The notes under the pieces are model-generated. The model had not been told where the DNA came from and did not search any database. It was given only the letters and a program-made list of their open reading frames with translations. A DNA stretch of 64,000 nucleotides, taken from positions 1,860,001 through 1,924,000 of the forward strand of contig OZ220724.1 of NCBI GenBank assembly GCA_965116715.1, given 5' to 3'. Source of the stretch: Poriferisodalis sp965116715 (GTDB lineage: Bacteria > Actinomycetota > Acidimicrobiia > Acidimicrobiales > Poriferisodalaceae). A program made the position numbers and the translations under genes. Of this stretch, positions 56,904 to 64,000 are shown one piece after another. Within the stretch, counting starts at the first letter, position 1. Each line of letters opens with the position of its first letter.

Positions 56904-57599
56904 CTAGAGCCCGCCATCGCCAGCGCGACCACGCAACAGCGCGTCGGCGATCACCAAGTCGTCGGGCTCGGTGACCTTGTGCGCCGCCGCCTCGCCCGGC
57001 ACCGCCACCACCGTGCCACCCACCGCCTCGACCAGCGCCGCATCGTCAGTGGCCTCAGGTTCGCCCGCATGCGCCCCCACCAGCACCTCCCGCCGAAACG
57101 CCTGCGGCGTCTGCACCCCAAAGAGCCCCGAACGATCCACCGTCCCAACCACCACACCGCCCCCGTCGCCCCACTCCGACACCCGCTTCAGCGTGTCGCT
57201 CACCGCCAGCACCGGCACAGCAGCATCAGCCCCACCCCGAACAGCAGCAATCACGCCCGCAAACAACCCAGCAGAAGCCCCAGGCCGAGCAGCGTCATGA
57301 CACACCACCACCTCAACATCACCCGGAACCGTCGCCAACCCAGCCCGCACCGACCCCGACCGAGTCCCCCCACCCGCCACCACCACATCAACACCACCAG
57401 CACGGGCAGACAACTCGTCCACCATCTGCACCGGCACCACCAGCGTCACCCCATCACAAGCCGCCCGAGCAGCCTCGACGCCCCAAGCCACCATCGACCG
57501 CCCAGCAACCGGCACCATCACCTTGGTAGCGCCATCAGCCCCCGCACCAAACCGCGTCCCGGCCCCACCAGCCAACACCAGCGCCCAAGTCCGACCCAC
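56904..57599 (-). CDS. ispD: 2-C-methyl-D-erythritol 4-phosphate cytidylyltransferase
   Basis: A 231-residue enzyme coupling MEP to CTP. The nucleotide loop is LVLAGGAGTRFGAG, with the catalytic lysine in TKVMVPVAGRSM, somewhat diverged from the usual PKQF. VCHDAARPGAS, TVDRSGLFGVQTPQAF and EATDDAALVEAVGG are clear IspD blocks. It starts with GTG. Its pairing with ispF supports the call. Confidence 0.93.
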   Translation of the reverse strand: MGRTWALVLAGGAGTRFGAGADGATKVMVPVAGRSMVAWGVEAARAACDGVTLVVPVQMVDELSARAGGVDVVVAGGGTRSGSVRAGLATVPGDVEVVVCHDAARPGASAGLFAGVIAAVRGGADAAVPVLAVSDTLKRVSEWGDGGGVVVGTVDRSGLFGVQTPQAFRREVLVGAHAGEPEATDDAALVEAVGGTVVAVPGEAAAHKVTEPDDLVIADALLRGRAGDGGL

Positions 57600-57655
57600 C
57601 CGCCAAGTCTGCCCGCGCAGATGACCCTTGGCTGCTGATCTTGACCAGGCGCTCG

Positions 57656-58012
57656 TTACCCAGACGCCGGCCGCGACACCCTGATCCGGCCGCCCCGGAC
57701 TGTGACCACCGCTCGCTCCTCAAGGTCGCCGCCGTGTCGCTCGATGACCTCCAACATGAGCGCGATTCGCCGCTCAGCCGGGACATCCGGCAAGCGCACC
57801 AGGCCGGCGTGCGGTACATCGTGCAGATAGATCAGCTCGCCAAAGTCGGAGTCGATCGTCACCACCACTCGACCCAGGGACTCGGCCAATTCCAGCAACA
57901 CTCGGTCGCCGGGGTCCGGGCCCAATGTGCGAGCCTCAAGAACGTCGTGGCCGCCCCGTCGAAGCGACTCGGCAAGACGGCGACCGGCGCAGCGGTCGAT
58001 CAAGAAATTCAC
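57656..58012 (-). CDS. DUF5615 PIN-like toxin candidate
   Basis: A 118-residue PIN-like protein with acidic residues in MNFLIDRCAG and VVVTIDSDFGELIYL, typical of DUF5615. Members pair with DUF433 proteins and are treated as toxin-antitoxin-like modules, though activity is little studied. Its GTG start overlaps the DUF433 stop by one base (TAGTG). Confidence 0.88.
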   Translation of the reverse strand: MNFLIDRCAGRRLAESLRRGGHDVLEARTLGPDPGDRVLLELAESLGRVVVTIDSDFGELIYLHDVPHAGLVRLPDVPAERRIALMLEVIERHGGDLEERAVVTVRGGRIRVSRPASG

Positions 58013-58260
58013 TATCCGGCCACGGAAACCGTGGCCAGCGTGTCTCCTGCGATCACTGCATGCGCGTAAGCGGTGCAGGCGAGAATGTCCTCCCGCTCGA
58101 GGTCGGGGTAGTCGTCGAGGATGTCCTCGGGAGTAACCCCTTGCGCAAGCAGACTCAGCACCATTTCCACCGATATGCGTAGGTCGCGGACGATTGGCTT
58201 TCCGCCAAAAATGTCAGGCCGAGCGCTGATGCGCCGCAGAAGCTCTTGATTGGCACTCAT
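58012..58260 (-). CDS. DUF433 antitoxin-like protein
   Basis: An 82-residue protein with RISARPDIFGGKPIVRDLRI and VTPEDILDDYPDLEREDILACTAYA, the winged-helix DUF433 pattern. It is expected to bind DNA and neutralise the PIN-like partner encoded next. ATG 58260 is chosen over 58302 because the family begins there. A tRNA-like relic lies about 70 bases upstream. Confidence 0.88.
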   Translation of the reverse strand: MSANQELLRRISARPDIFGGKPIVRDLRISVEMVLSLLAQGVTPEDILDDYPDLEREDILACTAYAHAVIAGDTLATVSVAG

Positions 58261-58327
58261 GGCAAGTTCCTCTCGGAGCGCTGCGAGATTCGGGGTCTTC
58301 AAACGGCAGCAGCGAAAGAAAATGGGC

Positions 58328-58377
58328 GCTCTGTTGTTGAGCTACACCCCGTTACGGGGGCCAGGACTCCAACCTGG
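58328..58377 (-). other. tRNA-like relic (T arm followed by acceptor and D arm)
   Basis: On the minus strand CCAGG-TTGGAGT-CCTGG (T-arm-like, with the usual C of TTC changed) is followed by CCCCCGTA, then ACGGGGTGTAGCTC, a 7-base loop and GAGC (D-arm-like, lacking GG). The 3' half precedes the 5' half, and the loop bases needed for tertiary pairing are lost on both sides, so it cannot be a normal tRNA. Confidence 0.4.
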
Positions 58378-58458
58378 ATCTCCCACTCTTGCGAGCGGCC
58401 CGGTCTTGCTCCGGGGCGGACTCCGCGTCACTCGCCCATGGGCTTCAACGTTATCCGA

Positions 58459-58623
58459 GCCCGCGCGCAGTCATGAAGCGCCCCGGTGATGACACAACGA
58501 GACAAGGGCTGCGGAGGGGCCGGTGTGCCCGCGCGCAGTTATGAAGCGCCCCTGCGACCCCGCGCCAGCGCACGAAGCGCTTCATCTGTTTGAAGCACGG
58601 GTACATCGGCCCCTCCGCAGCCC
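58459..58623. repeat. Structured repeat block in a 384-base gap without genes
   Basis: Two 26-base direct copies (58459-58484, 58527-58552, one mismatch) share GCGCGCAG and ATGAAGCGCCCC. A perfect 17-bp inverted repeat joins 58506-58522 to 58607-58623 (GGGCTGCGGAGGGGCCG), and ATGAAGCGC/GCGCTTCAT nests inside it. It lies just downstream of the lipoprotein gene; the rest of 58261-58644 holds only the tRNA-like relic and upstream DNA of DUF433. Confidence 0.75.
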
Positions 58624-58644
58624 GGGGACACGAAGAAAGCTCAG

Positions 58645-59523
58645 TTACCGGAAGGTCAACCCCCGCCGCCGACGCCGCCCACGAAGCGCAACAACGACAA
58701 CAACCAAAGCAATCAGCCCAAGAGCAACCCACCAGATCACCGCAATCCGAGCCCCTCGAGAAGCCCGCTCCTCCAACCGCTGAGCCTCAGCATCAGCAGC
58801 AGCAATCTCAGCGTCCAGCAGCTCACCCGACACACGCAGCACCCGAACACCCCCCTCGTTGAGCGTCATCACACCGTCCTCGGGCAAGCTCCCAGCCCCC
58901 TGAGGCACCGTCGCCCGAACCACCAGCGTCACCACCTCGTCGAGCGGGGCCCCCGCCCGCTCGGAGATCTCGGAGATCGGCAGCCCGAACAGCTCGCCTT
59001 CCAGCGCATCGGCAGTGGCCGGATTCACCAGCCCGGCAACCGGCCGATCCAAGCCGACGGTCACCGTCAGGTCGTACAGCACCCGTGCCCCGTCACGCGA
59101 TCCCACGAAGGTCGCCGACCGGAACAGACCGGCTGAGCCATCCGCCGGCCGGTCGATCTCAGCGAGCACCTCTGCCAGCTCGGCCGGGGACGAGAAGCGC
59201 TTGGCTGCCACCACGCGGTGCCGCTCGCCTGCAGCCGTCTGCTCGGCGAACTGCCGGACGTCCCAGCCCACCAAGCCGTCGGTCACGATGAGCTCGCCCA
59301 GGTCGGGCACCGATCGCATCACCTCTTCGTCGAAGGTGACCTCGACGGTGACCTTGCCAGTGCCATCGTGGGCCACGTCGATGTCGACGACGACGTCGAC
59401 CCGGCAGCCTGCCGCCAGCACCACCACGGCCACACCCAGCAGCGCGGCACCGAGCGCGAGCCGGCGCGGGTGTTGGCAAGCCTCAGTCGCCGGCGAACCG
59501 CACGCAGGTACTCGCCGGAACAC
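58645..59523 (-). CDS. LppM-like (DUF3153) lipoprotein
   Basis: A 292-residue envelope protein. The lipobox LAAGC follows a hydrophobic signal segment (about residues 22-40). The outer domain begins RVDVVVDIDVAHDGTGKVTV, typical of LppM/DUF3153. A single C-terminal membrane helix (near 262-283) is followed by a positively charged tail, RGRRRRRG. The GTG at 59523 lies 2 bases after the clpC stop; an open frame extends upstream into clpC and was rejected. Mycobacterial LppM affects phagosome handling; here the role is unknown. Confidence 0.8.
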   Translation of the reverse strand: MFRRVPACGSPATEACQHPRRLALGAALLGVAVVVLAAGCRVDVVVDIDVAHDGTGKVTVEVTFDEEVMRSVPDLGELIVTDGLVGWDVRQFAEQTAAGERHRVVAAKRFSSPAELAEVLAEIDRPADGSAGLFRSATFVGSRDGARVLYDLTVTVGLDRPVAGLVNPATADALEGELFGLPISEISERAGAPLDEVVTLVVRATVPQGAGSLPEDGVMTLNEGGVRVLRVSGELLDAEIAAADAEAQRLEERASRGARIAVIWWVALGLIALVVVVVALRGRRRRRGLTFR

Positions 59524-59525
59524 GC

Positions 59526-62027
<2,502 letters not shown>

Positions 62028-62225
62028 TGGGCCTCCTGGTCTGAGCCTTGCACACGGTCCTGCACGCGGTGCAGAAGGTCTGCTGAGCGCAGTGTAACGA
62101 TGCCCTGCCAGATCACTCTCTAGCTTTCGACCGGGCCACCGAGCCGCTGGCCCGGCGGTGAACGCCGCGCGATTCGCGCGCGGCACGAGTGCCGCAACAG
62201 CGCCGCTGTCGTTTACGGTTGCGCC

Positions 62226-63257
62226 GTGGCGCCCCTTTCCCCGTTGCAGGCTCGGCCGAGTGCCAACGACGACTTGGCGCGTGTCGAGTCGGCGCTGCGG
62301 GCTGCGGCGGTCACCGGCGACGAGTTCCTCACCGAGGTGACCTCGCACCTGATCCCGGCCGGCGGCAAGCGGCTGCGGCCCGGGTTCGTGATCGCGTCGG
62401 CGCTGGCGCTGGATCGCGACGGCGCTGCACCCGAGGCGGTCACCGACGAGATGGTGCGCGGCGGCGTTGCGGTGGAGCTGGTGCACCTGGGATCGCTGTA
62501 CCACGACGACGTCATGGACGACGCAGAGACCCGGCGCGGCATCGAGGCCGTGAATCACCGCTGGGGCAACCTGAAAGCGATCCTGGCCGGCGACTTCCTG
62601 CTGGCCAAGGCCTCGGAGCTTGCGGCCTCGCTGGGAACCGAGGTGGCGGCGCTGCTGGCCGCCACGATCGGGCGCCTGTGCGAGGGGCAAGTGCGCGAGC
62701 TGCAGCTCATCTACGACCGCAGCCGCACCGAGGACCAGTACTTCCTGGCCATCGGTGGCAAGACCGCCGAGCTGTACGCGACGTCGTGCCGCATCGGCGG
62801 GCTGGTGGCCGGCGTCGACGGCGAGACCCTGGACCGCTTGACGCGATTCGGGCTGGCGTACGGCATGGCCTTCCAGATCGTCGACGACGTGCTCGACCTG
62901 GTGGCCACCGACGAGCAGCTCGGCAAGCCGTCGGGCAACGACCTGCGCGAGGGCGTGTACACGCTGCCCGTCATCCGGATGCTGGCTGACGGGCAAGTGG
63001 CCGGCGAGACCCTGCGGGATCTGCTGGGCGAGCCGCTCGACGACGAGCGCCGCGACCGCGCCCGGGCAATGATCGTGGACGGCCCCGAGATCGCCACCTC
63101 AGTCGAGACAGCGCAGTCCTACGTGACCCAAGCGCTCGAGGACCTGGCCCCGCTGGAGCCCACACCTGGAGTGATCGGCCTGCGAGGTGCGGCGTCGAAT
63201 CTGCTGGGGACGCTGCCCCCGATCACTGCGGGCGTGCGCACAGCGAGCGCCGGCTGA
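62226..63257 (+). CDS. Polyprenyl diphosphate synthase
   Basis: A 343-residue trans-prenyltransferase that elongates allylic diphosphates for quinones or lipid carriers. The first aspartate motif is LYHDDVMDDAETRRG, the second FQIVDDVLDLVATDEQLGKP, and the early lysine-arginine block is GGKRLRPGFV. Chain length cannot be read safely. The GTG start is divergent from clpC across 198 bases. The N-terminus reads through a copy of the CAGGCTCGGCCG core seen in the 27-bp repeats. Confidence 0.93.
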   Translation: MAPLSPLQARPSANDDLARVESALRAAAVTGDEFLTEVTSHLIPAGGKRLRPGFVIASALALDRDGAAPEAVTDEMVRGGVAVELVHLGSLYHDDVMDDAETRRGIEAVNHRWGNLKAILAGDFLLAKASELAASLGTEVAALLAATIGRLCEGQVRELQLIYDRSRTEDQYFLAIGGKTAELYATSCRIGGLVAGVDGETLDRLTRFGLAYGMAFQIVDDVLDLVATDEQLGKPSGNDLREGVYTLPVIRMLADGQVAGETLRDLLGEPLDDERRDRARAMIVDGPEIATSVETAQSYVTQALEDLAPLEPTPGVIGLRGAASNLLGTLPPITAGVRTASAG

Positions 63258-63273
63258 GCGGAGCGGGACGCGG

Positions 63274-64000
63274 ATGCAGCCGGTCTGGCCGATCCGGCGC
63301 CGCTACCGCCATGGTTGGTGGGATCCCGGCCGCGGGCCGTGCTGGCAGTGGGGCTCGCGCACCTTCGTGATGGGCATCATCAACGCCACCGACGACTCGT
63401 TCTCCGGCGACGGCGTAGCCGACCGCCTCGACGAAGCGCTTGCGCTGACGCACGAACTCGTCCACGGCGCGGTCGACATCATCGACATCGGCGGCGCTTC
63501 CAGCCGCCCGGGTGCAGTGCCCACGCCCATCGACGTGGAGCGCAAGCGCGCTGTCCGGGTGATCGAGGCTGTGCGCGCAGAACTGGATCGCATCGGTGCT
63601 GATCTGCCGATCTCGGTCGACACGACGTGGGCCGAGGTGGCGGCGCCTGCCCTTGATGCCGGCGCCACGGTCGTGAATGACATCACGGGCTTCCGCCTCG
63701 ACCCCGACATGGCGCCGCTGGTGGCCGAGCGCGGTGCCGCTGCGGTGCTCATGCACAACCAGCGCGGGCGGCCCCACACCGATCTCGTCGCCGATGTGAC
63801 CGCGGGTCTGGAAGCCAGCCTCCAGATCTGCGCCGAGGCCGGCGTGAGCACGGACCGCATCGTGGTCGATCCAGGTTTCGGCTTCGGCTTCGGCGTCTCG
63901 CAGAACCTCGAGATGATGCGCCGCCTGCCGGAGCTGTGGGCGCTGGAGCTGCCGATGCTCATCGGCACGTCGCGCAAGTCCACCATCGGGGCAGTGACCA
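63274..64000 (+). CDS. Dihydropteroate synthase-like protein, 3' end outside the window
   Basis: A frame from ATG 63274 stays open to the edge (242 codons). It follows the TIM-barrel DHPS pattern: FVMGIINATDDSFSGDG, IDIGGASSRPGA, ISVDTTWAEVA, VVNDITGF, VVDPGFGFGFG and IGTSRKSTIG. Several canonical residues differ: TPDSFSDGG is TDDSFSGDG, GESTRP is GASSRP, and the lysine of GFGK is absent. It may be a true FolP or a FolP2-like paralogue. It lies 16 bases after the polyprenyl synthase, probably in the same transcript. Confidence 0.85.
   Translation, partial: MQPVWPIRRRYRHGWWDPGRGPCWQWGSRTFVMGIINATDDSFSGDGVADRLDEALALTHELVHGAVDIIDIGGASSRPGAVPTPIDVERKRAVRVIEAVRAELDRIGADLPISVDTTWAEVAAPALDAGATVVNDITGFRLDPDMAPLVAERGAAAVLMHNQRGRPHTDLVADVTAGLEASLQICAEAGVSTDRIVVDPGFGFGFGVSQNLEMMRRLPELWALELPMLIGTSRKSTIGAVT

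Noticed and set aside
58328..58377. A functional permuted tRNA
   Set aside because: No anticodon arm can be formed, and the D-loop GG and T-loop C are both missing.
58459..58552. Two 26-bp direct repeats as a CRISPR
   Set aside because: Only two units, a 42-base gap that itself belongs to a hairpin, and no cas genes nearby.
62160..62190. GC-rich palindrome upstream of the polyprenyl synthase as an operator
   Set aside because: A short CG-alternating hairpin is easily expected in this base composition, and no known operator matches.

Overview
This window is chromosomal DNA from a high-GC actinobacterium. The best guess is the Acidimicrobiia or a near relative, judged from gene content and not from a marker tree. 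Supporting signs are an actinobacterial ClpC, a HelD-type RNA polymerase motor, an LppM-like lipoprotein, a LytR_C protein, HemY with HemQ (the coproporphyrin route to heme), the MEP isoprenoid genes ispD and ispF, groEL under a perfect CIRCE operator, and many GTG starts with ATGA, GTGA or TGATG overlaps between neighbouring genes.

Layout. 0-5 kb: a DUF1185/HpaB-like pair, then an MFS exporter, DsbB and a DM13 protein. 5-14 kb: a probable operon of a very large cyclase/ATPase/TPR regulator, a B12-binding subunit, 3-hydroxyacyl-CoA dehydrogenase, a phosphotransferase and an HtrA protease, followed by an enoyl-CoA hydratase. 14-18 kb: a MacB/FtsX-type ABC exporter with a decayed permease copy behind it. 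18-27 kb: VapBC, Lhr helicase, a CDGSH protein and HelD. 27-31 kb: hemE-hemY-lnt. 30.9-34.7 kb: a lower-GC accessory block bounded by a 21-bp direct repeat, holding a broken NYN gene, an intact IS5-like element, a membrane protein and a secreted protein. 34.7-39 kb: glycosyltransferase, two methyltransferases, a prenyltransferase-like barrel protein and GtrA. 39-48.6 kb: DoxX, GNAT, PAC2, GlnD, a hypothetical protein, LarE, acyl-CoA dehydrogenase, HemQ and FdhD. 48.7-55.3 kb: GroEL, glycerate kinase, a LytR_C protein, Upp, a ribokinase-like kinase, a zinc-type reductase and tRNA-Thr. 55.4-64 kb: an rRNA methyltransferase, IspF, IspD, a DUF433/DUF5615 pair, a lipoprotein, ClpC, a polyprenyl synthase and the start of a dihydropteroate synthase-like gene.

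The genes are mostly core metabolism, envelope and quality control. hemE/hemY and hemQ, 17 kb apart, serve the same heme route. ispD/ispF supply isoprenoid units for the polyprenyl synthase 5 kb away. The CoA-ester enzymes and the B12 subunit point to fatty or branched acid breakdown.

The least explained material is non-coding. A roughly 80-base double-hairpin repeat occurs three times with paired base changes. A second repeat of about 45 bases follows the stop codons of two facing genes. A 27-bp repeat sits inside a coding sequence. Two tRNA-like fragments and the accessory block between hemE and the glycosyltransferase also stand out.
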